A stretch of 64,000 bases of DNA. Source: Actinomycetes bacterium. Its GTDB lineage: Bacteria; Actinomycetota; Acidimicrobiia; Acidimicrobiales; Microtrichaceae. The stretch covers positions 38,191-102,190 of the forward strand of contig JAEWED010000204.1 of the NCBI GenBank assembly GCA_023389745.1, written 5' to 3'. This document shows positions 1 to 8,856 of this stretch, piece after piece; position 1 is the first letter of the stretch, and every line of letters begins with the position of its first letter. A program made the position numbers and the translations under genes. The notes beneath the pieces are model-generated. The model was not told where the DNA came from, searched no databases, and worked only from the letters and a program-made list of their open reading frames with translations.

Positions 1-2
1 AG

Positions 3-2900
3 CCCTCTGGCACCGCGGCCCTGATGGTGTCGGTCGCCGGCACGGCGCGCCTGGACCTGTGGCAGGGCAGCTTGGTGCCCGCGTCGATCAGCGGCGCCCT
101 CGCCGCCGGCGCCCACGGCGCCACCATGAACCTCGAACTGCGCCAGAGCGGTCCCGCCTCGCTGCCGCTCGGCCCGGCCGGCGCGCCGCTGCGCGACCTG
201 GCAGCGCACGTCGACGTCGGCACCACGCCGAGCGCCTCGGTGCACGCCACCGCGGTGCTGCCGGGCGAGGTCACCGGGCCGCTCGCTCTGCCGTCCGGCG
301 CCGAGCGCCCCGTGGCGCTCGATCTCACCGAACGGCGCGACTGCCTGACGGTGACGCTGACCGACGACGCACACGCCGTCGACGTCGGCTCGGCGGGACT
401 GCTCGTCCCGACGACCGCGCTGCTCGCCTGGGGGCCCGACGGGTGCACGCTCGTCGACGAGCCGACGACCGGCACCTCACTCCAGCTGTACGACCCGGTG
501 CTGGGACACGTCGTCACACCGCTCGACCCGCTCACGCTGACGGGGTCGAGCAAGAGCGCCCTCGGCCAGGTCGACATCGGGGGCGTCGATCTGCACGAGG
601 CGCAGCTCACCGTGACCGTCGCGTACGGCACGGCCTACCTCGACGTCGACGCGACCGTGCCGGTCGATCGTGGCCAGGTCACGGTCCGCGGCAAGGCGAC
701 CGGCGAGCCCGACGGCACCGGACGTCTGCACCTCGAGGGCCGCGCGGACGACCTGGTCATCGGCGACCGGCTGACGCTGCGCGACGCGAGCCTCTCGATC
801 GACACCTCGACCACACCCGGCGCCGGGTCGCCGACGCTGCACCTGGGCGCGACCGCGACGATCCTCGGGACCCCGGTCCCGCTGCGGCTAGACGGGCTGC
901 TGTCCGCCGGTGCGATCACCTCGCTGACCGGCTCGGTCGCCAGCACCCGCTTCGCGCTCCCGAAGGGCTCGCTGACCACCGCGCTCCAGGTCACCTACGA
1001 CCGGTCCGCCGCAGTGCCCGTCACGGTCACCTCGGTCGGCCGCACCGCGACCCTCGACACCGGCTCGCGGACCTGGACGTCGACGGCGGTGCACGTCGAT
1101 CCGGCGGGCATCGACGTCCGGACCCAGGCGCTGCTCGCCGGCAGCTTCCAGACCCCGGTCGAGCTCTCCGGCCGCTACGCGACCGCCGAATCGCCGGGCC
1201 CCGACGGCGGCACCCTGCGAGCGGGTGACTACCTCTTCCGCACCGTCGGCACCGCACCCGTGACCCTCGACGGCTTCCAGGCGCCCGCCACCGCGACGTT
1301 CTCTCGCTCCGGCGACTCCGTGCGGTCCGAGCAGCGCGCCGTGCTCTCCCTCGGCCTGTTCGACACCGACACACCGGTCACCGTGAGCGGAACGGTCGAC
1401 GCCACCGGCGCGGCCACGCTGACCGGATCGGTGAGCGACGTGTCGCTGCGCGGCCTGCGCGGCGACGTGCGCGTGACGGTCCGGCCCGACGCCTCTGCCA
1501 CCGGCTCCCTCGTCGAGGTCTCGATGGCGACGCGTCCCGGCAGCTGCAAGATCTGGAGCAACTCGCCGACCCTGACCGGGCGCGTGTTCCGACTGGACGG
1601 CGGCACCGTCTACGAGCTCACCGGCAACGCCACGCTGAAGCTCCCCGGGGGCATGGACGCCGCGGTGCCCAAGGGGATCGGGACCCGGCCCTTGACGCTG
1701 GCCAACACCGACGACCCCGCGGACGCCAACGAGCTGCCCGCGCCGGGTGCCCTGCTCGAGCTCGGCCTGAGCACCCAGGTCTTCACCGCCAAGGTCAGCG
1801 CCGCGTTCTACCTGCAGAAGTGCGCTTACACCATCGCCGGTGAGGTCTCGATGCAGTGGGGTGGCGGCTCGGGCGGCTCGGCGCTGGGCCGGTCCCTTGC
1901 ACCCGTCGGCGGCGTGACGTCCGACGTGACCGACCAGCTCAACGAGCTGGCCGGCAAGGCCTTCTCCGCCGCGGAGCTGCACTCGGCCTACGAGCCGGAT
2001 CTCGCGGCGCAGGCCAGGGAACGCCTGGCAGCGAAGCTGGACACCGCGGCGACGACCGCGCAGCAGCAGGCGGCGATCCGGGAATCCGCACTCGCCGAGG
2101 CGACCCGGCAGTCGCAGCTCGCCATCGCGGCCCGCAACCAGGCGTCCAACGAGCTGCGCGTCGCACGCAAGGCGCTGGCGTCGACCAAGCAGCAGCTCGC
2201 GGCCGCCCGCACGACCGAGGCAGCCGTCGCACAGGCGGCGCTGCAGGTCGAGCGAGCCCGTGCCGCACGCGACACGGCGAAGGCCGACGCCGACCTGTAC
2301 CGCTTCCAGCGCCAGGAGGCCTCGGCGAGCGCGGTCAACGCGCGGCGTGACGCCGCCGGAGCCGCGAAGCGGGTCGCGGACAACAAGCGCCAGGAGAAGA
2401 TCGACGAGCGCAACCGCAAGACGCTCAGCATCCGCCTGGCGTGGACGCACTGCGAGCTGTGCCAGGACCGCGACCTCATGGAGATCGGCGGCTCGCTCAA
2501 GTTCGCGGTGATCTACACCGCGGGCCTGAACCTCAAGTTCGGCATCAACGACAATCGCTTCGCCTCGGCGCTCGGAACCCTCAGCCTGGGGATCGAGGCG
2601 CCTCTGCCGTCGCTGTCGCTCGGCCCGCTCAAGGTCGGCGCCGAGGCCGGCATGAGCGTCTACGGCACGATCGGCTTCAGGGTCGGTGAGGGCTGGAACA
2701 AGCTGCTGTTCGGCGTCGAGGGCTCCGCGAAGCTGGCGGTCCAGATGTCGCTGTGGGTCTCGACGCTCAAGGCGACGATCGCCGGCGCCAAGGTGGTGGG
2801 AGAGCTCCGCATCATCCCGAGGAACGAGCTGTACGCGTCGTACCGGGTCGAGGCGTTCGGCCTGTCCAAGAACGGCGAGTTCGGACCGTGGTGGCCGTGA
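3..2900 (+). CDS. Large beta-rich protein with a coiled-coil segment, 5' end outside the window
   Basis: The frame is open to the left edge, so the true start is upstream and about 965 C-terminal residues are visible. Roughly the first 600 residues are rich in Thr, Val, Gly and Asp in an alternating pattern typical of repeated beta-strand domains. Counting from the Met codon at position 24, residues about 640-780 form an Ala/Gln/Arg-rich heptad-like helix, a probable long coiled coil. This is followed by a compact C-terminal beta domain with the CELC cysteine pair and an end rich in aromatic residues. Composition suggests an exported or surface-associated structural protein, but no family was recognised and the signal sequence, if any, is outside the window. 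The next gene starts 56 bases downstream on the same strand. Existence as a gene is well supported by length and codon use; function is unknown. Confidence 0.8.
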   Translation, partial: PSGTAALMVSVAGTARLDLWQGSLVPASISGALAAGAHGATMNLELRQSGPASLPLGPAGAPLRDLAAHVDVGTTPSASVHATAVLPGEVTGPLALPSGAERPVALDLTERRDCLTVTLTDDAHAVDVGSAGLLVPTTALLAWGPDGCTLVDEPTTGTSLQLYDPVLGHVVTPLDPLTLTGSSKSALGQVDIGGVDLHEAQLTVTVAYGTAYLDVDATVPVDRGQVTVRGKATGEPDGTGRLHLEGRADDLVIGDRLTLRDASLSIDTSTTPGAGSPTLHLGATATILGTPVPLRLDGLLSAGAITSLTGSVASTRFALPKGSLTTALQVTYDRSAAVPVTVTSVGRTATLDTGSRTWTSTAVHVDPAGIDVRTQALLAGSFQTPVELSGRYATAESPGPDGGTLRAGDYLFRTVGTAPVTLDGFQAPATATFSRSGDSVRSEQRAVLSLGLFDTDTPVTVSGTVDATGAATLTGSVSDVSLRGLRGDVRVTVRPDASATGSLVEVSMATRPGSCKIWSNSPTLTGRVFRLDGGTVYELTGNATLKLPGGMDAAVPKGIGTRPLTLANTDDPADANELPAPGALLELGLSTQVFTAKVSAAFYLQKCAYTIAGEVSMQWGGGSGGSALGRSLAPVGGVTSDVTDQLNELAGKAFSAAELHSAYEPDLAAQARERLAAKLDTAATTAQQQAAIRESALAEATRQSQLAIAARNQASNELRVARKALASTKQQLAAARTTEAAVAQAALQVERARAARDTAKADADLYRFQRQEASASAVNARRDAAGAAKRVADNKRQEKIDERNRKTLSIRLAWTHCELCQDRDLMEIGGSLKFAVIYTAGLNLKFGINDNRFASALGTLSLGIEAPLPSLSLGPLKVGAEAGMSVYGTIGFRVGEGWNKLLFGVEGSAKLAVQMSLWVSTLKATIAGAKVVGELRIIPRNELYASYRVEAFGLSKNGEFGPWWP

Positions 2901-2956
2901 CACCCGCCGACGACGCACGTCACGACACGCTGCACGACACGACCGCACGAGGAACC

Positions 2957-3502
2957 ATGGACGACGACGCCGCCATCCACACCGGCACGACCGACTCCGG
3001 GCCGACTGGCTCCGGACCGACTGACTCCGGACCGACTGGCACCGGAGACACCGGCGGCGGTGGATCGACGGCACCGGCCCGACGGACGCGACGCTGGTGG
3101 ATCGGCGTGGTCGCCGCACTCGTCGTGGGAGCCGGCGCCGGGGCCTGGGTCACCTCGCGGCCCGACACCGTCGACGAGCCGGGCTTCTGCCGACGGGTCG
3201 CCGAACTGCCCGAGCTGTCGGCGTCGGCGGCCCAGACCGGCACCCCGGCCGACGGCTTCGCCGAGTTCGCCGAGCAGCTCGACGACCTCGCGCGCAGCGT
3301 CGAGGACGACGGCGGGGACCGCAGCGCCGAGGTCGCCGCAGCAGCGAGGACCCTCGCCGAGCACCAGCGTTCGATGGCCGACGTGCTCGGCGGTTCGGTG
3401 AGCGCAGACGACGTCGTCGAGCAGGTCTCGAACATCGACGCCGCGCCGGTCGAGGCGGCACGCACGACCCTCGCCGAGGTCATCGACGAGCGCTGCAACT
3501 GA
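2957..3502 (+). CDS. Small single-pass membrane protein, unknown function
   Basis: 181 residues. The ATG at 2957 is preferred because an upstream in-frame start at 2753 would lie inside the preceding gene and a GAGG-like ribosome site precedes 2957. The N-terminus (about 1-35) is a low-complexity Gly/Thr/Ser/Asp/Pro tract, followed by the basic RRTRRWW motif and one hydrophobic helix (about residues 48-66). The extracytoplasmic part, residues 67-181, is acidic and helical, with two cysteines (in FCRR and in the terminal ERCN). The arrangement is that of a type II anchored protein with a helical external domain. Its position just after the large beta-rich protein suggests co-transcription. No family recognised. 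Confidence 0.75.
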   Translation: MDDDAAIHTGTTDSGPTGSGPTDSGPTGTGDTGGGGSTAPARRTRRWWIGVVAALVVGAGAGAWVTSRPDTVDEPGFCRRVAELPELSASAAQTGTPADGFAEFAEQLDDLARSVEDDGGDRSAEVAAAARTLAEHQRSMADVLGGSVSADDVVEQVSNIDAAPVEAARTTLAEVIDERCN

Positions 3503-3556
3503 GGCCCGCGACCCGAAGGTAAAGCCGTGGGCGCCCGCCCCGCCCGGCCGGACCGA

Positions 3557-4348
3557 TCACAACGGGGTCGCGTCGACGACGTGGTCGTGGGCCAGGAACG
3601 CCCGACGCAGGTCGGCCGGCAGCTCGTCGAAGGGGGACGCCTGGCTGCGATGACACGCGATCGCCCGCTCCCTGATGCCGAGCACCGCCGAGGTGTCGAT
3701 CACGTCGAGCTCATCGTCGGGGCGGCCCAGCTCGGCCACGTCGATCGTCAGGTGCGCCGCGTCGGGCTGAGCCTCGGCCATCACCGCCGCCCAGCGACGC
3801 ATCAGGCTGTTCGCCAGGCACGAGTAAACGAGCCGCGGTCGGGGCTCGAGACGCTGCACGGCCCGCGACGTGGCATCACGGACGTGCAGGTGGTCCCGGT
3901 GGCCGTCGCTGCCGTCGAGGGTGAGGACGACATCCGCGCCGATCACGGCGAGGCGTTCCGCGAGCTCGACCGCCAGGCGCTCGAGCTCGGTGGCGACGAG
4001 CGCCCCGGCATCGACCGCGCCGTCGAAGCCCGAGTCGACGTGGTCGAGCAGCACGACCTCGGTCACGCCGAGCACCGCGGCGGCCTCGCACAGCTCGGTC
4101 TCGCGCACCAGCCCGAGGGGCCAGTCGTCACGGAGCCCGTCCGCCCGACGCTCGCCGAGCTCGCCACGGGTCGCGCACACGACGGTGACCTCGGCGCCGG
4201 CCGCGGCCGCCTGGGCGATGAGCGAGCCGCACCCGAAGGTCTCGTCGTCGGGGTGGGCGACGACGACCGCGAGTCGTTGACCCGCCCCGGCGAGGGGGCC
4301 GGCCAGCGTCGCGACGCCCGCCGGCTGCACCGCAGCACCGCCGGTCAC
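3557..4348 (-). CDS. PIG-L family N-acetylglucosaminyl deacetylase-like hydrolase
   Basis: 263 residues from the GTG at 4348, which overlaps the TGA of the upstream metallo-hydrolase gene (GTGA), a translational-coupling arrangement used repeatedly here. The AHPDDE motif at residues 31-36 is the zinc-binding signature of the PIG-L/LmbE fold, and a later GHRDHLHVRD stretch supplies the third His ligand. Members deacetylate GlcNAc-linked small molecules: in Actinomycetota, MshB in mycothiol synthesis and Mca in mycothiol-conjugate amide hydrolysis. Length and motifs fit the superfamily, but nothing identifies the substrate. Pairing with an MBL-fold enzyme and a divergent LuxR regulator suggests a small catabolic or detoxification unit rather than a housekeeping mshB. 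Confidence 0.85.
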   Translation of the reverse strand: MTGGAAVQPAGVATLAGPLAGAGQRLAVVVAHPDDETFGCGSLIAQAAAAGAEVTVVCATRGELGERRADGLRDDWPLGLVRETELCEAAAVLGVTEVVLLDHVDSGFDGAVDAGALVATELERLAVELAERLAVIGADVVLTLDGSDGHRDHLHVRDATSRAVQRLEPRPRLVYSCLANSLMRRWAAVMAEAQPDAAHLTIDVAELGRPDDELDVIDTSAVLGIRERAIACHRSQASPFDELPADLRRAFLAHDHVVDATPL

Positions 4349-5304
4349 GCTGCTCCTCCGGGTGCTGCCGCTCCCATCGCGGTCTCGCCCAACGCGGTGG
4401 CGATGATCGAGTCGAGCAGCTCCTGACCGGGAGCGGGAGCGACCGGCGAGCTCGGCACCGCGTGCAGCGCGTCGAACGCCGCGGCGATGTTCGCGCCGGT
4501 GATCGTCGGGCTGTGGCACGAGGCGATCGCCGTGAGGTCGAGCGAGGCGAGTGCGTCGACCTCGGCGTGGAACCGGCGAGGGTCCAGGTCCATCACCCAC
4601 GGGCTCAGGCCCTGCGCGTTCGCGATCGACGCGACGACCCACTCGTCGTGGTCGAGCTCGCCGACGTCGGGCACGCCGTGGGGGACCGTCGTCGCGAAGC
4701 AGTCGCTCGCCCAGTAGACGCCGGTGCCGGTGTCGAGCAGGCCCCGGGTGGTCGGGGAGTCGTAGAGCGGTGGGCGGATCGCCGAGTAGGTCCGGCCGTT
4801 CGCCTGGAACGACTCGCCATCGGCGACCCAGCGCATGCGCCACGGCGGGATCGTCGGCAGGTTGCCCAGGCGCTCCCACATGAACCAGCTCGTCACCAGG
4901 GTCGCCTGTGGGCAGGCGGTCATGACCGCCTCGAGGTTGCCGTGGTGGTCGATGTCGTCGTGGCTGAGGAACACCCAGCGGACGTCCTCGGGATCGACGA
5001 GGGACCACATGTCGGCCAGGTACCGGTCACCCAGGGCCGGCACGCCGGTGTCGACGATGATCGGCTCCGGGCCGCGGATCACCATCGCGTTCAGGTGCAC
5101 GGCGACCGGTGCGACGCCTTCGCCCTGGGTGGCCTGGACGACGAAGGTGTCGGGTGCGATCTCGACGGGAAGATGCCGGGCCGGTTCGGGCATGGGCGAC
5201 TGCCCGGCAGGCGCAGCGGCGACCGCCGATGCGGTGCCTCGGCGATCGCCGATGTCGTCGTGGATGGTCAGGTAGTCGATGCTCGGGTACCCGCTGATCG
5301 TCAT
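4345..5304 (-). CDS. Metallo-beta-lactamase-fold hydrolase
   Basis: 319 residues from the ATG at 5304, chosen for the AGGAAG ribosome site just upstream; a longer frame to 5472 has no such support. The metal motif is SHDDIDHHG (residues 114-122): His115, Asp119 and His120 match the HxHxDH signature, but the second His is Asp117. Later motifs GVYWASDCFA and ASCHSP supply the bridging Asp and the last His. Acidic replacement of the second His is reminiscent of flavodiiron/ODP-type di-iron MBL proteins, so iron rather than zinc is possible. It is translationally coupled to the PIG-L gene and divergent from the LuxR regulator. Substrate unknown. Confidence 0.85.
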   Translation of the reverse strand: MTISGYPSIDYLTIHDDIGDRRGTASAVAAAPAGQSPMPEPARHLPVEIAPDTFVVQATQGEGVAPVAVHLNAMVIRGPEPIIVDTGVPALGDRYLADMWSLVDPEDVRWVFLSHDDIDHHGNLEAVMTACPQATLVTSWFMWERLGNLPTIPPWRMRWVADGESFQANGRTYSAIRPPLYDSPTTRGLLDTGTGVYWASDCFATTVPHGVPDVGELDHDEWVVASIANAQGLSPWVMDLDPRRFHAEVDALASLDLTAIASCHSPTITGANIAAAFDALHAVPSSPVAPAPGQELLDSIIATALGETAMGAAAPGGAA

Positions 5305-5469
5305 GGCGCTTCCTCTCGGTGAAGGGTTCGTCGGTTCGTCCGACCCGTTGCATCGTGAGGAGCCGCGGCGCTTGCGACCATCCCGGTCGTCGGTGGACCT
5401 GGTGACCCCGAACGGTCGGGTGGCGCGATTCCCAGAGTTCTGGGGGTGTCCAGGACCCGGAAGTCGGTG

Positions 5470-5475
5470 CACACT
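5470..5475 (+). promoter_or_regulatory. Candidate -10 box for leaderless luxR-type gene
   Basis: CACACT ends 6 nt before GTG 5482; no ribosome site precedes that start. No convincing -35 was seen. Confidence 0.35.
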
Positions 5476-5481
5476 GAACGA

Positions 5482-6612
5482 GTGATCAGCTCATTGACGT
5501 CCGAGAGGGTGCGGACCGACATCGAGGTGCTGGCCCGGGCGGGCCTCGGGCTCGACGAGTTCCTGACGGAGCTGGGTGCGTCGCTGCAACGCGCGGTCCC
5601 GTTCCGCGCCTCGTGCACCGCGCTGGTCGATCCCGCCACGCAGCTGTGCACGGCGACCTACAAGCTCGGCGAGCTCGTCGCCGACGACGACGCGGACGCC
5701 CAGTGGGGGGCGCTGGAGTACGGCAACGACAACCCGACGAGCTTCATGTCGCTGTCCCGCCGCGAGCTGCCGGCGACCGCCTCGCAGCTCGAGGGGCGAT
5801 CCGACGCCGCAGCGCTGTTCCGCACCCGCGAGTTCCTGCAGCCCGACTACGGGTTCTCCGACGAGCTGCGCGTCATCGCGCAGGCCGACGGCCACACGTG
5901 GGCGGGTCTCGCGTTCCACCGGCGCACCGGCGACGTCGAGTTCAGCGAGGACGAGGTCACCTTCGTCGCGTCGCTCTCGCGTGCCCTGGCGCTCGGCATC
6001 CGCACCGGCATCCTGGTGAGCCGCGCGGCCCCCGAGGTCCAGCACGGCCACGGTCCGGGCGTGCTGATCGTGCACGGCGACGACACCCTCGGCCAGACCA
6101 GCGTCGGCGCCCATGCCTGGCTCGACGAGCTCGGCGTCACCGCCGAGCAGTCCGGCTCCGCGAGCGTGATCGCCGCGCTGGTCGCAGGTGCAAGGCGCTA
6201 CACGGCGGGCCTGACGTCCGCCCCACCACGACTGCGGGTGCGAGGGCGCAGCGGCCGCTGGCTGGTGCTGCACGCCTCGCCGCTGAGCGGTCCGACGAGC
6301 ACGGGGAGCGACGTCGTCGTCACGATCGAAGAGGCCCGACCTCCCGAGATCGTCTCGCTGGTGGTCGCCGCGTTCGACCTGACACCCCGCGAGCGTGAGG
6401 TCACCCAGCTGGTGCTCCAGGGGGTCGACACCAAGGAGATCGCCAAGGTGCTGCACATGTCGGCCTACACCGTGCAGGACCACCTGAAGTCGGTGTTCGA
6501 GAAGGCGGGTGTCCGGAGTCGCCGTGAGCTGACCGCCCGGGTGTTCTTCGACCAGTACGTGCCCCGCATGGGCACCGCCGTCGGGACCGACGGCTGGTTC
6601 GCCACGGCCTGA
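5482..6612 (+). CDS. LuxR-family transcriptional regulator with N-terminal sensor domain
   Basis: 376 residues from the GTG at 5482; in-frame GTGs at 5446 and 5467 would extend it by at most 12 residues. The 5482 start is preferred because a CACACT -10-like box lies exactly 6 nt upstream (leaderless pattern). The C-terminus carries a full LuxR/GerE helix-turn-helix ([15 protein letters not shown], then [20 protein letters not shown]). The N-terminal ~200 residues resemble the GAF-like sensor region seen in actinobacterial regulators of this type. It is transcribed divergently from the MBL/PIG-L pair, so it probably controls that pair, itself, or both. Ligand unknown. Confidence 0.85.
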   Translation: MISSLTSERVRTDIEVLARAGLGLDEFLTELGASLQRAVPFRASCTALVDPATQLCTATYKLGELVADDDADAQWGALEYGNDNPTSFMSLSRRELPATASQLEGRSDAAALFRTREFLQPDYGFSDELRVIAQADGHTWAGLAFHRRTGDVEFSEDEVTFVASLSRALALGIRTGILVSRAAPEVQHGHGPGVLIVHGDDTLGQTSVGAHAWLDELGVTAEQSGSASVIAALVAGARRYTAGLTSAPPRLRVRGRSGRWLVLHASPLSGPTSTGSDVVVTIEEARPPEIVSLVVAAFDLTPREREVTQLVLQGVDTKEIAKVLHMSAYTVQDHLKSVFEKAGVRSRRELTARVFFDQYVPRMGTAVGTDGWFATA

Positions 6613-6614
6613 GC

Positions 6615-8726
6615 TCAGCGCCGGCTCGAGCGCCACCCCCGGATCCTGGTGACGAGCCACGCGTCCGGCCCGCCCGGATCGCCCGGCCCCCAGATCAGGC
6701 CCTTGCCCCGGCGGCGTGCGGTGTTCACGATCAGCAGCAGGCCGAGGGTCAGGATCGCGAGCGGAACGATCCCCGTCCGGTAGAACTCGGCGATCTGCGA
6801 GACCGTCCACTGCTGGTAGAGCAGGCACCGGTCCTCGCCCCGGGGCTCGCACTGCGCGGGTGCGCGGTCGCCGGCGCCGCCCTCGATGTCGTTGTCGGCG
6901 CCGACGCCTGCCCGCTCGTCGTCCGCGTACATCGCCGACCACGACGGAGGTGTGACGTCCAGGTCGTCGGGCTCGGTCGGTGGGATCGTGAAGCCGCCGG
7001 CGTCGAACCAGGAGCGGGCGGCGGCAGCCATCTGGGCGTGGCCCTCTTCGGTCGGGTGCAGGCTGTTGTGGTTCCAGTTCTGGGGCAGCAGCGCGGAGGC
7101 CTCGTCGCCGACCTTCGGGTCGAGATCGATGAAGTTGAGGCCCGGTCCGCCGGCGTCGTCGCACAGCGGCGTGATCGACCGGTCGATCATCGGCGTCATG
7201 AAGTGGAAGCCGGCCTCCGCGGCCGACACTTCGATGACCCGGTCGAGGTCGCGCACGAAACGGCGCACGAAGTCGCGCTCGTCGGCCCCGAGCAGCACGT
7301 CGCAGTCGCCGACCTCGCCGAGCGGGATCGGGTAGGGGACGACCACCACGGGCACGCCCGGCAGCGCGGCCTTCACCCGCGCATAGGTCTCGTCGAGCTT
7401 GCTCCGGAGCCCGACGAGGTCGGTCTTGAACGCCGGGCTCCTGTCGGGCACGAACTCGTCGACGACCTGGCGGCCCACCTCGTCACACGACCCCGGCGCC
7501 ACGCACGCGGTGCCGATCGTGCTGAACCCGACGTCGTTGCCGCCGACGCTCAGCACGACGAACTCGGGTGGCCGACCGAGGTTCCTCGCTGCGTCCTCGT
7601 AGAGCTGCAGCTGCGTCGCACCCCTCAGCCGGTCGCCGTCGAGGAACGGCTCGGTGCTGATGTTCTCGGTGACCGCACCGGAGCACGCCAGGAACAGGAC
7701 CTTCTCGGGCACCTCCGAGGGCGGCTGCTGCGCGAGGAGGACCGGCCAGGCGGTCGATGCGCGCCGGCACTCGTTCGTGGCGGTCGAGTTCACCTCGAGC
7801 GTGTTCGTGCCGGGCACGAACGACTCTGCTCCCTCGCCCGACATGAACGAGTCGCCGATCGCGAGGAAGTACTCCTCGTCGACGATCGGTTGGGTGTCCT
7901 CCGGCAGGTCGATCTCGTCAGGCAGTCCGGCGACCAGCACGGCGAAGGCCGCGACGGTGACCAGCGCGAGCACGTCGCCGTCCGACGAGGCCATCCACAC
8001 CAGCAGCGTCATCACGACCAGCAGCACCGCGAGGTGGCGCCACGAGAGACCCCCCGACCCGACCACCATGACGAGCACTGCTGCCGCCACCAGGACCGAC
8101 CCGACGATCAGCCGGTTGCGCTGACCCGTGCCACCGACGGACCACCGGTCGAAGGCGTGCGCGGCGAACAGCTCGATGCCCGCTTCGCCGATCACGACAC
8201 CGGCGCCGATCAGCACGAACACCACGATGCCGGAGCGTCCCAGGGCTCCGCTGTCCGAGACCAGCCCCGAGGCCAACAGCCAGGCGCCGCCCAACGCCGC
8301 GGCGCACAGCGCGAACAGCACGTACGCGTGCGTGCGGCGAGCCCCGATGCGCCGCCACTCCGACAGCAACATGCCGAGCGACAGCAGGACGAACGACAGG
8401 CCGAGCAACGCCAGGTGCGGCGTCGCGAGCAACAGCGCGGCGCCGCCGATCAGCAGACCGAGCTCGATCGCGACGATCGGCAGTCGCGGCGAGTCGTCGG
8501 TGCGGAACAGGCGCCAGTTCAACCACGTGCCAACGACCAGCAGGGCCGGCAGGAGCACCCACAGCGCGCCCGGCACCCGGAAGCGGGCGCTCAGCGTCAC
8601 GGCGACCAGGACGAGCGCCAACACCTCGATCGCGACCGCGAGCCAGAGGATCTGGCGTCGGCCCCAGACGCCCGCCGGCTCGGCCACCAGCTCGGGTGCC
8701 GCCTGCGGTGGATCTTCTGTCGACAT
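6615..8726 (-). CDS. Polytopic membrane protein with SGNH/GDSL hydrolase domain
   Basis: 703 residues from the ATG at 8726, supported by a GGAGGG ribosome site. The first ~310 residues contain about nine hydrophobic helices. They are followed by an SGNH hydrolase domain of about 300 residues: block I is AIGDSFMSGEGAE, the oxyanion Gly/Asn block is SVGGNDVGF, and block V is NSLHPTEEGH, where the usual DxxH Asp is Asn. One more hydrophobic helix lies near the C-terminus (TGIVPLAILTLGLLL), before a basic tail. An acyl-esterase or O-acetyl-group hydrolase held at the membrane is the natural reading, perhaps acting on envelope polymers or lipids. The Asn substitution may weaken the catalytic triad. 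It is convergent with the LuxR gene, with only 2 bases between the stops. Confidence 0.85.
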   Translation of the reverse strand: MSTEDPPQAAPELVAEPAGVWGRRQILWLAVAIEVLALVLVAVTLSARFRVPGALWVLLPALLVVGTWLNWRLFRTDDSPRLPIVAIELGLLIGGAALLLATPHLALLGLSFVLLSLGMLLSEWRRIGARRTHAYVLFALCAAALGGAWLLASGLVSDSGALGRSGIVVFVLIGAGVVIGEAGIELFAAHAFDRWSVGGTGQRNRLIVGSVLVAAAVLVMVVGSGGLSWRHLAVLLVVMTLLVWMASSDGDVLALVTVAAFAVLVAGLPDEIDLPEDTQPIVDEEYFLAIGDSFMSGEGAESFVPGTNTLEVNSTATNECRRASTAWPVLLAQQPPSEVPEKVLFLACSGAVTENISTEPFLDGDRLRGATQLQLYEDAARNLGRPPEFVVLSVGGNDVGFSTIGTACVAPGSCDEVGRQVVDEFVPDRSPAFKTDLVGLRSKLDETYARVKAALPGVPVVVVPYPIPLGEVGDCDVLLGADERDFVRRFVRDLDRVIEVSAAEAGFHFMTPMIDRSITPLCDDAGGPGLNFIDLDPKVGDEASALLPQNWNHNSLHPTEEGHAQMAAAARSWFDAGGFTIPPTEPDDLDVTPPSWSAMYADDERAGVGADNDIEGGAGDRAPAQCEPRGEDRCLLYQQWTVSQIAEFYRTGIVPLAILTLGLLLIVNTARRRGKGLIWGPGDPGGPDAWLVTRIRGWRSSRR

Positions 8727-8843
8727 GTGAGCCCTCCCTCGCCTGTCTCGGCGAGACCGTAGTTGTCGAGGGAACGAGCATCCGGGACCTCGCTGCGCGA
8801 AGGGCGACTCGAAACTCACCCCTCGTCGTTGCGGTGCACAGGG

Positions 8844-8849
8844 CAGACT
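8844..8849 (+). promoter_or_regulatory. Candidate -10 box for the ABC exporter operon
   Basis: CAGACT lies 7 nt upstream of GTG 8857, consistent with a leaderless transcript; the -35 is not recognisable. Confidence 0.3.
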
Positions 8850-8856
8850 CGGTGCC

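Noticed and set aside
888..3119. A 743-codon minus-strand frame
   Set aside because: Antisense to the large beta-rich gene and dominated by Arg/Ala/Gly; treated as a shadow.
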